NCBI RefSeq assembly: GCF_000235445.1
Contig: NZ_JH378831.1
Span: 62,001 to 126,000, forward strand
Origin: Johnsonella ignava ATCC 51276
Lineage (GTDB): Bacteria > Bacillota > Clostridia > Lachnospirales > Lachnospiraceae
Length of the DNA stretch: 64,000 nucleotides
Direction: 5' to 3'
Below the pieces are notes generated by a model. That model was not told the origin of the DNA, made no database searches, and saw only the letters and a list, made by a program, of their open reading frames with translations. Every line of letters starts with the position of its first letter. The stretch's first letter is position 1. The position numbers were made by a program, and so were the translations under genes. This document shows, piece after piece, positions 36,702 to 46,003 of this stretch.

Positions 36702-37694
36702 ATGAGTAAAAATCTATGCGGAAAAAGTTTATTGACTCTGCTTGATTTAAGCAGTGATGATATTAGATATCTGCTTGAACTGGCAGTCAACTTCAAAAAT
36801 CTTAAAAGAACAAAAACTCCACATCGCTATCTTGAAGGAAAAAATATTGTCCTTATATTTGAAAAAACTTCTACAAGAACCCGATGTTCATTTGAAGTTG
36901 CCGGTATGGATCTTGGACTTGGCGTTACATATCTTGAGTCTTCAGGTTCTCAGATTGGAAAAAAAGAAAGTATAAAGGATACCGCAAGAGTATTAGGTAG
37001 AATATATGATGGTATAGAATACCGGGGATATGAACAAAAAACAGTTGAAATCCTTGCACAATATTCAGGAATTCCTGTATGGAATGGATTGACAGATCGC
37101 TTTCATCCTACACAAATGCTCGCAGATCTCATGACCATAGAGGAAAAGTTCGGACATTTAAAAAATTTAAATCTTACTTTTATGGGTGATGCGAGGAATA
37201 ATATAGGTAATTCACTTATGATTGCCTGTGCAAAAACGGGAATCAACTTTATTGCCTGTGCTCCTAAAAAATTATGGCCTGAGGAAGATCTTATAAAACA
37301 GGCATACGAAATTGCTAAAAAAAGCGGCTGCAGTATAAATTTTACTGAAGATGTAAAAAAAGCTGCTTCAGGCTCTGATATAATATATACAGATATATGG
37401 GTATCTATGGGAGAACCTCAAAATATATGGGAAGAAAAAATCAATTTACTCAAACCTTATCAGGTTAATGCGGATGTAATGTCAAAAGCAAAAAAGGATG
37501 CCGTCTTTATGCACTGTCTTCCAGCTTTTCATGATTTAAATACCGCAATAGCATCTGAAATATATAGAAAATTCGGTCTAAAAGAGATGGAAGTCTCAGA
37601 TGAAGTATTTGAAAGCAGCCAGTCCATAGTCTTTGATGAGGCTGAAAACAGGATGCATACTGTCAAAGCGGTGATTTATTCTACATTATGTTAA
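36702..37694 (+). CDS. argF: Ornithine carbamoyltransferase
   Basis: Catalyses ornithine plus carbamoyl phosphate to citrulline. The 330 residues contain carbamoyl-phosphate motif S57-T-R-T-R61, the LGVTYLESSGSQIGKKES segment, HPTQMLADLMT, and the HCLPAFHD loop near residue 272 with conserved Cys. AAGGAGC lies 7 nt before the ATG. Stand-alone on the plus strand; no other arg or arc genes nearby, so biosynthetic versus catabolic use is undecided. argF is used by convention. Confidence 0.95.
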   Translation: MSKNLCGKSLLTLLDLSSDDIRYLLELAVNFKNLKRTKTPHRYLEGKNIVLIFEKTSTRTRCSFEVAGMDLGLGVTYLESSGSQIGKKESIKDTARVLGRIYDGIEYRGYEQKTVEILAQYSGIPVWNGLTDRFHPTQMLADLMTIEEKFGHLKNLNLTFMGDARNNIGNSLMIACAKTGINFIACAPKKLWPEEDLIKQAYEIAKKSGCSINFTEDVKKAASGSDIIYTDIWVSMGEPQNIWEEKINLLKPYQVNADVMSKAKKDAVFMHCLPAFHDLNTAIASEIYRKFGLKEMEVSDEVFESSQSIVFDEAENRMHTVKAVIYSTLC

Positions 37695-37728
37695 AAAACA
37701 TTATCAACATACCTGTATAAATAACTCA

Positions 37729-37757
37729 TTGACAAACTCTGCATTATATCCTAAAAT
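37729..37757 (+). promoter_or_regulatory. Promoter of rpsT
   Basis: TTGACA (37729-37734), 17-nt spacer, TAAAAT (37752-37757). It fits sigma-A. Transcription would start near 37764, about 265 nt before the start codon. Confidence 0.7.
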
Positions 37758-37763
37758 AGTAGC

Positions 37764-38030
37764 CGTGTTTGTACCGGATTGTTCTATATCAGTACTCCGG
37801 TCATGTATTTAAGTCAGGATTCGTGCCTATCTGCCCGACCTGCATAAATATAACGCTACAATATACAGTAATTGCCGTATAGAAAATTTTAAAACACAAT
37901 ACGCTGTTATACAGCTTTACGTTTTACATTTTCCACACTTTCCCGATATACGACAGATTCCTGTATCAGCTTATATATTTACACCGTCTTAAAACGGCAA
38001 GGATTTTAATTAATATTTTGGAGGTATAAA
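37764..38030 (+). promoter_or_regulatory. Long leader of rpsT, possibly autoregulatory
   Basis: About 265 nt of non-coding leader between the promoter and the TTG start. It can fold: ACCGGA pairs with TCCGGT (37781-37806), and CCGT/ACGG form a hairpin just before the ribosome site (37983-37997). S20 genes can be feedback-regulated, but no defined Firmicute S20 leader element was recognised; the role is inferred. Confidence 0.4.
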
Positions 38031-38294
38031 TTGGCTAACATTAAGTCTGCTAAAAAAAGAATCAAAGTTAACGAAATGAGGGCTGCAAGAAATAAAGCCA
38101 TCAGGTCAAAAGTAAAAACTGCTATAAAGAAAGTTGATGCCGCAGTGCTTTCCGGAGACAAAGATACTGCAAGAAAGGTATTTAACGAAGCTGAAGTTAT
38201 AATAGGACAGGCAGCAGGCAAAGGAGTATATCATAAAAATAATTCTGCAAGAAAAATTTCAAGGCTTGCTAAGGCAGTAAATTCATTAGGTTAG
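38031..38294 (+). CDS. rpsT: 30S ribosomal protein S20
   Basis: Small basic protein of the 30S body, 87 residues, beginning MANIKSAKKRIKVNEM and containing RNKAIRSKVKTAIKK, the S20 signature. The start is TTG at 38031, preceded by GGAGG 6 nt upstream. S20 genes with non-ATG starts are known and may limit its output. A very strong hairpin follows. Confidence 0.98.
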   Translation: MANIKSAKKRIKVNEMRAARNKAIRSKVKTAIKKVDAAVLSGDKDTARKVFNEAEVIIGQAAGKGVYHKNNSARKISRLAKAVNSLG

Positions 38295-38321
38295 GTTCTG
38301 CCTATTAACCGGAACATAAAA

Positions 38322-38367
38322 AATCAATCAGGAGGCTAATCATAAATGATTAGCCTCCTGATTGATT
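38322..38367. terminator. Perfect 22-bp bidirectional terminator
   Basis: Perfect 22-bp complementary arms (AATCAATCAGGAGGCTAATC on one side), with a 2-nt centre so the real loop is a few bases wider. It ends rpsT (+, followed by TTTATT) and the convergent phosphoesterase gene (minus, followed by TTTTTTATG). Confidence 0.85.
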
Positions 38368-38383
38368 TTATTAAACATATTTA

Positions 38384-39247
38384 TCAGCGCTTTATAACAT
38401 CAACTACAACAAGTTCAGGTCTGTTAAATATCCTGGGTATATTGGGTGGAGACTCAAGACTGAGCCCTCTGCTTATAACCATGACTCCTCTTTCAAACTT
38501 ATGTACTCCTGCCGTATATTTCGGAAGTATACCCTGGTCAGGTGCAAAAATACCCTGCCCTATAATAGGTATTCTCCACTGACCTCCATGTGCATGCCCA
38601 CAAAATACTATATCATGCGGGACTGTATTATAGTCATCATATCTTTCAGGGCGGTGTGCCATAAAGAGGGTTAAATTTGTATCATCGGTATTCTGTAAAG
38701 TTTTAAGCTCTGCTTTATATCTTCTTTTTCCGGCATCAGGATCATCAATGCCTATTATCTTTACATCATTTCCATTTAAATTGATGGTATCTTCTTCACC
38801 TTCAAGTATCTTTACTCCGTACTGCCTTATTCTTTCTTTTATATCATCAATATCTCCGGTCCATGCCTCATGATTCCCTGAAACGTAGTATGTTTTATGC
38901 TTTTTTGCAATACCCTCAACAATCTTATACCCTCGTTCACGTGGAAGCCAGTCGTCTATGATATCTCCGCTTAAAAGCACTACATCCGGATTCTGTTTAT
39001 CAATAAGATCCAAAAGCTCATGCTGACCTTCTTTATAATAGCTGCTGTGTGTATCTGTAACCAAAACTATTCTTACAGGATTTTCTACTTTATCTGATTT
39101 TATCTTATATACAGTAACCTGTAATCTCATACTGCATGCAATAAAATAAAACCATAAAACTAAAAGCAATATCACTATAAGCCGTCTTCTTTTACTGCTT
39201 GCACTCCTAAAATAAGTTTTTGCAATGCATTTTTTTATTAAAAGCAC
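38384..39247 (-). CDS. Membrane-anchored metallophosphoesterase
   Basis: Calcineurin-like phosphoesterase of 287 residues with an N-terminal helix (about 22-40), so the active domain probably faces outside. Metal motifs: DTHSSYY (DxH), GDIID, GNHE, H near 199 (AHRPER) and GHAHGGQ. It resembles YkuE-type enzymes proposed to act on cell-envelope lipids. The start is GTG at 39247 with AAGGAGG upstream. Stand-alone. Confidence 0.9.
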   Translation of the reverse strand: MLLIKKCIAKTYFRSASSKRRRLIVILLLVLWFYFIACSMRLQVTVYKIKSDKVENPVRIVLVTDTHSSYYKEGQHELLDLIDKQNPDVVLLSGDIIDDWLPRERGYKIVEGIAKKHKTYYVSGNHEAWTGDIDDIKERIRQYGVKILEGEEDTINLNGNDVKIIGIDDPDAGKRRYKAELKTLQNTDDTNLTLFMAHRPERYDDYNTVPHDIVFCGHAHGGQWRIPIIGQGIFAPDQGILPKYTAGVHKFERGVMVISRGLSLESPPNIPRIFNRPELVVVDVIKR

Positions 39248-39378
39248 TTTTATATCCTCCTTAACACATTTTTGTACATGCCTTTAAATATGCATTGTTA
39301 TTATAAAATCATAGTCCGTTACTGTAAAGTGATTTTTTCTAAAATCTTTAATTTCCTTATTTTGCCTTAATATTAATA

Positions 39379-41106
39379 TCAGCGATTATCATTATCATCC
39401 TTTTTTGAATCACTGCCTGTATCAATGCTTTTAGCTTTTTTCACAAGGAGCTTAAATTCATCCTTGCTGTCATCACTTTCTTTAATATTTCCTATAAGTT
39501 CAAGCACATTATCATAACTTGAGCTTCCTGCATATTCAGATCTTCTTAAAAGCATCCCAAACTCGGCAACTCCTGAAGCAAACGACATATTATCGGACAT
39601 CCTGTCATTTACCGAATCTTTTTTAATCGGATATTCAAGAAGTGAGCTTGTATCCTCATCAGGCTTTTTATATCTTATATTAACAGTTAAAAGTTCATCA
39701 CTTACACTGCTTTTTGAAGAATCTTTTTTCTTATCTCCATATTTCAAATCCTTTCCTACTTCCATAGGTGAATCTATAGGGACTATCTCATATAATACGG
39801 TTACCGTATGACCTGAACCTATCTCTCCTCCGTCCTTTTTATCATTGTCAAAGTCTTCAGATTCCATAACACGATTTTCATATCCTATAAGTCTATATCC
39901 TTTTATATTTTCAGGATTAAATTCAACCTGAAATTTAGTATCCTTTGCAACTACATGGCATGTACCTCCAAGCTCGGACACAAGCACCTTTCTTGCCTCA
40001 TATATTGAATCAATATATGAGTAGTTGCCGTTTCCATTATCAGCAAGTGCCTGCATCTTATTATCCTTTATATTTCCTTCTCCAAATCCAAGCACTGAAA
40101 GGAATATACCGCTCTCCTTTTTTTTACTTATAAGCCTTGTCAGTTCTCCCTCACTTGTGATGCCTACATTCAGATCGCCGTCAGTTGCAAGTATAACCCT
40201 GTTATTCCCGCCTTCTATAAAATTCTTTTCTGCTATATCATAGGCGGTTTCAATACCTTTTGAACCTGCCGTAGAGCCTCCGGCATTAAGATCTTCTATA
40301 GCCGCATTTATAATATCCTTATCTTTTCCGTCAGCCCCTTTAAGCACAACCTTATCACCTGAGGCATATGTTACTATCGATATCTTATCACCCTTTTTTA
40401 GCTGATTTGTCAAAAGCAAAAACGCCTTTTTAACAAGCGGAAGCTTATCCGGAGCATCCATAGATCCTGATACATCAATTAAAAATACAAGATTTGAAGG
40501 CTTTGCCTCAGACATATCAACTTCCTCAGCACGCAGACCTATAAGCATAAGCTGTGTATCTTTGTTCCACGGACAGTCGGAAATCTCGGTAGTAACCGAA
40601 AAAGGTTCTTCTTTTTTTGGCTGCGGGTAATCATAATTAAAATAATTCAGCATCTCCTCTATCCTAACGGCATCGGGTTCAGGCAAAACTCCTTCATTTA
40701 TTTTTTTTCTCATAAGTGAATATGATGCGGTATCCACATCAGCTGCAAAAGTTGACAGTGGATTTGAAATCGTTGATGTAAAGCCGCTTTCTTTGATAAC
40801 TGAATATTCTTCAGTATTATAATCTTCCGAAGGAGCATAATAGGGATTTGCCAAACCTACATTCATCTCCGGCTTTGCTGCTTCTTTATCTGTCTTTTTT
40901 GTATTTTTTCTCTCTCCGGAACCGTCCTCTTTCGTCTCCATGCCTTTACTATTCGTACCTGAGTCTTGGCTGCTCAAGGTAGTATCATCCGCTTTTTTTG
41001 AAGCACAGCCTGCAACTGTCGATAAACAAAGACATACTAAAAGAAGCAATGCACTTACTTTTTTAAATAAATAGCTCATACAATTTTTTTTAAGTTCTTT
41101 TTTCAT
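39379..41106 (-). CDS. von Willebrand factor A domain lipoprotein (YfbK-like)
   Basis: A 575-residue lipoprotein; lipobox TVAGC with acylated Cys34, then a low-complexity K/D/T linker to about 90. A short vWF N-terminal region (FAADVDTASYSLMR) leads to a vWA domain with MIDAS motif DVSGSMD and a TDGD later, then a DUF3520-like C-terminal domain (FASGVAEFGMLLRRSEYAG). GAGGAGAG precedes the ATG at 41106; an ATG at 41139 has no ribosome site. The role is unknown; homologues are surface proteins in many bacteria. Confidence 0.93.
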   Translation of the reverse strand: MKKELKKNCMSYLFKKVSALLLLVCLCLSTVAGCASKKADDTTLSSQDSGTNSKGMETKEDGSGERKNTKKTDKEAAKPEMNVGLANPYYAPSEDYNTEEYSVIKESGFTSTISNPLSTFAADVDTASYSLMRKKINEGVLPEPDAVRIEEMLNYFNYDYPQPKKEEPFSVTTEISDCPWNKDTQLMLIGLRAEEVDMSEAKPSNLVFLIDVSGSMDAPDKLPLVKKAFLLLTNQLKKGDKISIVTYASGDKVVLKGADGKDKDIINAAIEDLNAGGSTAGSKGIETAYDIAEKNFIEGGNNRVILATDGDLNVGITSEGELTRLISKKKESGIFLSVLGFGEGNIKDNKMQALADNGNGNYSYIDSIYEARKVLVSELGGTCHVVAKDTKFQVEFNPENIKGYRLIGYENRVMESEDFDNDKKDGGEIGSGHTVTVLYEIVPIDSPMEVGKDLKYGDKKKDSSKSSVSDELLTVNIRYKKPDEDTSSLLEYPIKKDSVNDRMSDNMSFASGVAEFGMLLRRSEYAGSSSYDNVLELIGNIKESDDSKDEFKLLVKKAKSIDTGSDSKKDDNDNR

Positions 41107-41134
41107 AATTTCTCTCCTCATATAACAATTTATA

Positions 41135-41149
41135 GACAATAAAATTGTC
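41135..41149. promoter_or_regulatory. Palindrome in the vWA-lipoprotein promoter region
   Basis: GACAAT-AAA-ATTGTC (6-bp arms) lies between a weak minus-strand TTGCGA and TATAAA pair (16-nt spacing), so a repressor could occlude this promoter. Inference only. Confidence 0.4.
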
Positions 41150-41319
41150 TTCGCAAAATATTTTCAAAACATTTTACGGCATATATATGCATCTATTATT
41201 ATACAATAAATTTTCTTAAAAAAATCAGATATATTAAAAACTAAAAATGATTTAAAAATGAATTAAACAATTTTTCATAAAAAATAAATATTATAATTTA
41301 AAATATATCCTCTAAAATA

Positions 41320-42288
41320 TTATTGTACTGCAATCATAAGTTCTACTGCAAGCCTGTCAGGTATATCTCCGGTTTTCATACTTTCCTCAATCTCAATACA
41401 TCTTTTTAGATATTTTTCAAGCTCTGCCGTTTCAAACCCCTTTGCCTGCTTTTTAAGTTTTAATACCAGAAACTGAGGTATCTGAAATACTTTTGCGACT
41501 TTATCTATATCGCCGCCCTCATTAAGAGCCTCTTTTATTATTAAAAGCCAGTTAAATTGTCTCACAATCAGGGGAAATATTTTCCTGGGTTCTTCTTTAA
41601 GTGCAAGCAGGTCTTTATAAAGACCCATCGTCTCATTTATACGTTTTGAAGCCAGTGCTTCAATCATCTTAAAAACCCTTCCTTCTATATTTATCGTAAC
41701 TATATTTTCTATATCACTGCGTTTTATCACCTCTTCATCTCCTATATAGGCTGTCAGTTTTTCAAGTTCATTTTTTATTCTTTCCATATCACTGCCTGTA
41801 TAATTTAAAAATAAGTCCATATCTGAGACTGTAATTTTTTTTCCGTTTTTTGCAAGTATTCCTGCTGCCCATTTTTTCAATGAAACTGCATCAAGACTGT
41901 TAAGCTCTGCAATATAGCCTGCATCCGCTGCTTTTTTATAAAGTCTGCCTCTCTTATCAACTTCCCTGTCAATAAAAACTACTACACTGCTCTGCGGAAT
42001 TTTTGTAATAAATTCAACCAGTTTATCCGGTGAAGACTTAAACCAACCGGTATCTTCCGCAATTATACATCTTTTATCTGCCATAAATGGAACTGTATTA
42101 ACTGCATCTATAAATCTGTCGATATCAGTATGTTTACCCTCAAAATATTCATAATTAAACTCATTATCACCTGACAATGTCTTTTTAAATGTCTCTTTAT
42201 AGCTTTTTAATAAATAATTTTCATCTCCATAAAGCAGATAAAGGCTTTTAAAATTTCCTGATTGTATATCTGAATTTAAATTTTTCAA
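41320..42288 (-). CDS. holA: DNA polymerase III delta subunit
   Basis: Clamp-loader subunit that opens the beta clamp. The 322 residues start MKNLNSDIQSG then LYLLYGDENYLLK, the family opening, and continue through the two ATPase-like domains (without ATP binding) and the collar domain. The start is TTG at 42288 with AAAGG 7 nt upstream; ATG codons at 42294 and 42303 have no spacing to a ribosome site. holA beside comEC is the typical Firmicute order. Confidence 0.93.
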   Translation of the reverse strand: MKNLNSDIQSGNFKSLYLLYGDENYLLKSYKETFKKTLSGDNEFNYEYFEGKHTDIDRFIDAVNTVPFMADKRCIIAEDTGWFKSSPDKLVEFITKIPQSSVVVFIDREVDKRGRLYKKAADAGYIAELNSLDAVSLKKWAAGILAKNGKKITVSDMDLFLNYTGSDMERIKNELEKLTAYIGDEEVIKRSDIENIVTINIEGRVFKMIEALASKRINETMGLYKDLLALKEEPRKIFPLIVRQFNWLLIIKEALNEGGDIDKVAKVFQIPQFLVLKLKKQAKGFETAELEKYLKRCIEIEESMKTGDIPDRLAVELMIAVQ

Positions 42289-42422
42289 AACCATACCTTT
42301 CATCTATTATTATAATTTTCAATTTATTACATTGTTTATATAATATCGGTCAAATAACTTTTCCGTCATTATATCACCTATATCATATATATCAAATCAT
42401 TTTGCAGCTTCAATCCGCCTGT

Positions 42423-44924
42423 CTAATCATCAGCGTATTTTAAAAATGTTGAAATATCAGCCCTGTTTTTATAGATTCTAACTTCAATCTCTCCGCACAG
42501 GGCTGTTTCGTATGTTCTTACATTGTACTTTTTAAGTATATAAACAACCTCTTTATGAGGATGCCCATATCTGTTTCCTGCTCCATATGAAAGTATTCCT
42601 ACCTGCGGATTTAGAAGGTTTATAAACTCCTCTCCCGAAGCGGTAAATGAACCGTGATGCCCTACTTTAAGCAAAGTAATATTATTTATCATATCACAGA
42701 TTTTCTCATCTGACATTATCTTTTCTTCCGACAGCTTTCCGGCATCTCCGGTAAATAATGCTTTAAATGAGCCTTCATTATATAAAAGCACTATACTCTG
42801 CTCATTTGTATCTGAAATACCGCAGTCGGTCTGTGGTGATATGCATAAAAATCCACCTACCCTGTCTCCTCTTGAAATATATGAAATTTCAATCTTTCTT
42901 CCGGCTGCCGCCTGTCTTATACGATCATATTTCGGATCATTTAATGCCGGATACGGCAGATATATATGCTCTATACTTATCTCGTTATCTTCTTCAAGCA
43001 GATAAAGTATGCCGCTTGTATGATCTATATCGGCATGCGTTATAAATACCCTTTCAATACTTTTAACTGCCATGCATTGTAAAAAAGGTTTAAGTGTATA
43101 TTTTCCAAATTCTTTATTAGTGGTACTCCCTGAATCTATCAATATATCCTCTTTACCGATCTTTATATAGATCCCGTCCCCCTGACCTACATCAATAAAA
43201 TGTATCTCAGTATGAAATGACGGTATTTTAAATAATATTGCAGGAAGAATTATTATAAGACCTGTAAATAATATAAATCGGATTTTTATACCGCTTTCTT
43301 TAAGCTTAATCCTTATTTTATCATATAAGCGGATTATAAATATACTTTCATATCTTATAATATACGGGATTTTATTTTTAAAAGGTATATTTTCTTTATT
43401 TTTTTTAATCCTGTCCGGGATTTTATACAGAATTATATAAAGCCAGCAGCAAAACAGTATATAATATATTACTATCTGAAAAACTGACGGTCTGCCTGTA
43501 AGTACACTGCAGCACGGAAGCTTTGAAAACCAGGTACAGAGCTTTGTATAAAATAATATTATACATTCAGGTATATATCTTATAATTAAAGCTAAAGGTT
43601 TACATACTATATATACAATCAGAGCTGTTAATGAAGTACATAAAAATATACTCATAAGAGGTATTGCGATAAGATTTATTATAAATCCGTATAATGGAAA
43701 TGAATAGAAAAAATATGTGATTAAGGGAAGTGTGGAAAGTTGTATAAGGATGCCAAAAACCAAAGCGTAAAGAAATTTATTTTTTATATTATATTTTTTT
43801 ATCACCGGAGTTGAAACCATACCTATTGAAAACACTGCTGAAAATGACAGTAAAAAGCCTGCCTGAAAAAGGCTGTAAGGAGAGTACATAAGTATACAGA
43901 ATCCGGCTATACCCGCCGCTGAATCAAGGTCATAGGTTCTTCCCAGTATCTCAGCTATAAACGCCGTAAGCATCATAATCACCGCTCTTACTACGCTTAA
44001 AGGACTGCCTGTAAGCATACTGTATACTACAAGTATAGTTCCTGCCGTAGCGGCACAGGTTATAAACTTAAGTTTTATTTTTTTTCTTAAAAACATATAG
44101 ACCGCCATGCCGAATATACCTACATGAAGTCCGCTTACCGCAAGCAGATGTGCTATGCCGTTTTTTTGGTACAGTCTATACCTGTCCTCATCAAGCAAAC
44201 TTTTGTCTCCAAATACAGCAGCCGCACAAAATCCGGATGTATCCTTGTTAAACACTTCAGACAGTCTATTTACACAAAATCTTCTTACTGAATATGTATA
44301 CTGTAAAATCCTGTTATAACCGCTGTCAATAATTTCCATCCTGTCTGCCGTTAGAATAAACCTTATACCTAATGCTCTGTAATACATGTATGAGTCAAAT
44401 TCTCCGGGATTTGAAGCATGCTGTATATATTTTACTTTTCCCGTTACTCTTATTTTATTTCCTATCTTTAAATCTTTAGCATCATAGACATCGGCATGTA
44501 TTATAATACAGCCCATTGTAATCTTTAATTTATCGCCCTTTAAATCTATGTTGTCAATTGTACCGTTTATAACAAACGAACCGGCATAAGAACTTTTATT
44601 TTTTACATGGTCTTCAATATGTTTAACATATTCTCCGTTTAAATATATATAATTTTCAATATTTATCCTTAAGACGGAAAATATAAATACCACGGAAAGT
44701 ATTATAATAAAATTTGAGTTATATTTTAATTTAAAATAATTCAGAAATTTAAATTTATATATACTATGTATTGACGAATTTGCATTATATTTTTTATAGC
44801 ATAAAAAATATATCAAAAACAGCAGCAGTATAATACACACTGCACCCCCGGCAATTGCCGATTTTAAACCGCACAGCTCTCCAAGCACGCATACGGCTAA
44901 AATAAACACCCAGGGTCTTTTCAT
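42423..44924 (-). CDS. comEC: ComEC/Rec2 DNA-uptake channel
   Basis: Membrane channel protein for DNA import during competence (833 residues). N-terminal DUF4131 region (about 1-190), then a Competence domain with about 10 helices (about 225-500, beginning with DKSLLDEDRYRLYQ then IAHLLAVSGLHVG), then a metallo-beta-lactamase domain with HFIDVGQGDG, ILIDSG, and THADIDHTSG. All parts are present, and no frameshift is evident. comEC is retained in many non-competent clostridia. Confidence 0.96.
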   Translation of the reverse strand: MKRPWVFILAVCVLGELCGLKSAIAGGAVCIILLLFLIYFLCYKKYNANSSIHSIYKFKFLNYFKLKYNSNFIIILSVVFIFSVLRINIENYIYLNGEYVKHIEDHVKNKSSYAGSFVINGTIDNIDLKGDKLKITMGCIIIHADVYDAKDLKIGNKIRVTGKVKYIQHASNPGEFDSYMYYRALGIRFILTADRMEIIDSGYNRILQYTYSVRRFCVNRLSEVFNKDTSGFCAAAVFGDKSLLDEDRYRLYQKNGIAHLLAVSGLHVGIFGMAVYMFLRKKIKLKFITCAATAGTILVVYSMLTGSPLSVVRAVIMMLTAFIAEILGRTYDLDSAAGIAGFCILMYSPYSLFQAGFLLSFSAVFSIGMVSTPVIKKYNIKNKFLYALVFGILIQLSTLPLITYFFYSFPLYGFIINLIAIPLMSIFLCTSLTALIVYIVCKPLALIIRYIPECIILFYTKLCTWFSKLPCCSVLTGRPSVFQIVIYYILFCCWLYIILYKIPDRIKKNKENIPFKNKIPYIIRYESIFIIRLYDKIRIKLKESGIKIRFILFTGLIIILPAILFKIPSFHTEIHFIDVGQGDGIYIKIGKEDILIDSGSTTNKEFGKYTLKPFLQCMAVKSIERVFITHADIDHTSGILYLLEEDNEISIEHIYLPYPALNDPKYDRIRQAAAGRKIEISYISRGDRVGGFLCISPQTDCGISDTNEQSIVLLYNEGSFKALFTGDAGKLSEEKIMSDEKICDMINNITLLKVGHHGSFTASGEEFINLLNPQVGILSYGAGNRYGHPHKEVVYILKKYNVRTYETALCGEIEVRIYKNRADISTFLKYADD

Positions 44925-45040
44925 TTTTATAATTTCCTTTATATTTTATTTGTATTATTTATCTGACTGATTTATACCTTAAAATTATTTTTTAAATTTA
45001 TATTTTAAATCCGTTCTTTTAGTTTATTTGATTGATTCCT

Positions 45041-46003
45041 TTAATCCTCACTGTTTTTTATATAGTCAAGATTCATTTCAAATGCCGTATTTAAATTTAC
45101 AGTATCTCTAAGAACAACATCCTGCCTGCCGTTTACGGTTATCTGCACCCTGTTTACATTAGGCAGTTCACAAAGAGTATTTACTATTGAATATATACTT
45201 ACATAAACATCTTCTCCCGGTATTATTTCCAAAAATCCCGAGTCAAAATTTACATAACATATATTGTCATTTACTGAAACTCCAAGCAGCTTTGTGTTTT
45301 CAGGAACTGTCGACTTAAGCCCTGACATCTTGGTTCCCTGCATAAGCTGTTCAAGCACAAGCCTTTCAACAGCAGTATTTGAATTATATCTGACTCCCCT
45401 TTTCAAAGGTACAAGCTTTTTTCCATCCTCATCTGAAAAATATAAAAGTATCTCTATTTCTTCATATGAATTTATATCCGAGATACCTTCTACAAAATCA
45501 TTAGCCGATATAAGCCCTATCGGATTGCCGTTTGTGTCGGTCATCTGCCTTTCACCGGAATTAATACTTATAAAGTCTATGCCCTCTATCTGAGTAAGCG
45601 TTTTTGTAAGTGCAGCTCTGCAAAGTATCTCCCTTGAAGGTTTCATAAGTGCATAATTTGAATCAAAATCAAGGTAGAGCACATTTCCTTCAAGTCTGCA
45701 GCCCTTATAGGTAACCTTATTATCAAGTATACGTCCCGCTTCAACATCTCTGGGAACATCTATAAGTCTACCCATAAGCTCCTGTGCAAGTGCAGCTGCT
45801 TCTGTTTGGGCAGGAGTATATACTGCCGGAGCAAGTGCATAAGACGAGGTATTAAAATAATATATATAATACTGTCCCGGAGCAAGTTCTGACGTTTTTT
45901 TCTGAATATTGCATGAAGATATAAAAATTAAAGGCAGTACAAACATTGTAAAAATGCAGATTAAAGCAAAATGTTTTTTTTGAAAATCACCATTTAATAT
46001 CAT
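45041..46003 (-). CDS. Lipoprotein with two GerMN domains
   Basis: A 320-residue lipoprotein, lipobox ISSC (Cys31). Two GerMN repeats are visible: about 45-150 (IYYFNTSSYALAP, RAALTKTLTQIEGID) and about 180-300 (EIEILLYFSDEDGKKLVPL, ERLVLEQLMQGTKMSGL, VNDNICYVNF). GerMN domains occur in spore germination GerM and in actinobacterial LpqB. The start ATG overlaps the kinase stop by ATGA, so the two are translationally coupled, suggesting this lipoprotein tunes the kinase. Confidence 0.9.
   Translation of the reverse strand: MILNGDFQKKHFALICIFTMFVLPLIFISSCNIQKKTSELAPGQYYIYYFNTSSYALAPAVYTPAQTEAAALAQELMGRLIDVPRDVEAGRILDNKVTYKGCRLEGNVLYLDFDSNYALMKPSREILCRAALTKTLTQIEGIDFISINSGERQMTDTNGNPIGLISANDFVEGISDINSYEEIEILLYFSDEDGKKLVPLKRGVRYNSNTAVERLVLEQLMQGTKMSGLKSTVPENTKLLGVSVNDNICYVNFDSGFLEIIPGEDVYVSIYSIVNTLCELPNVNRVQITVNGRQDVVLRDTVNLNTAFEMNLDYIKNSED

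Noticed and set aside
42767..43045. Plus-strand open frames antisense to comEC and other genes
   Set aside because: They lie wholly inside well-supported minus genes and lack ribosome sites.
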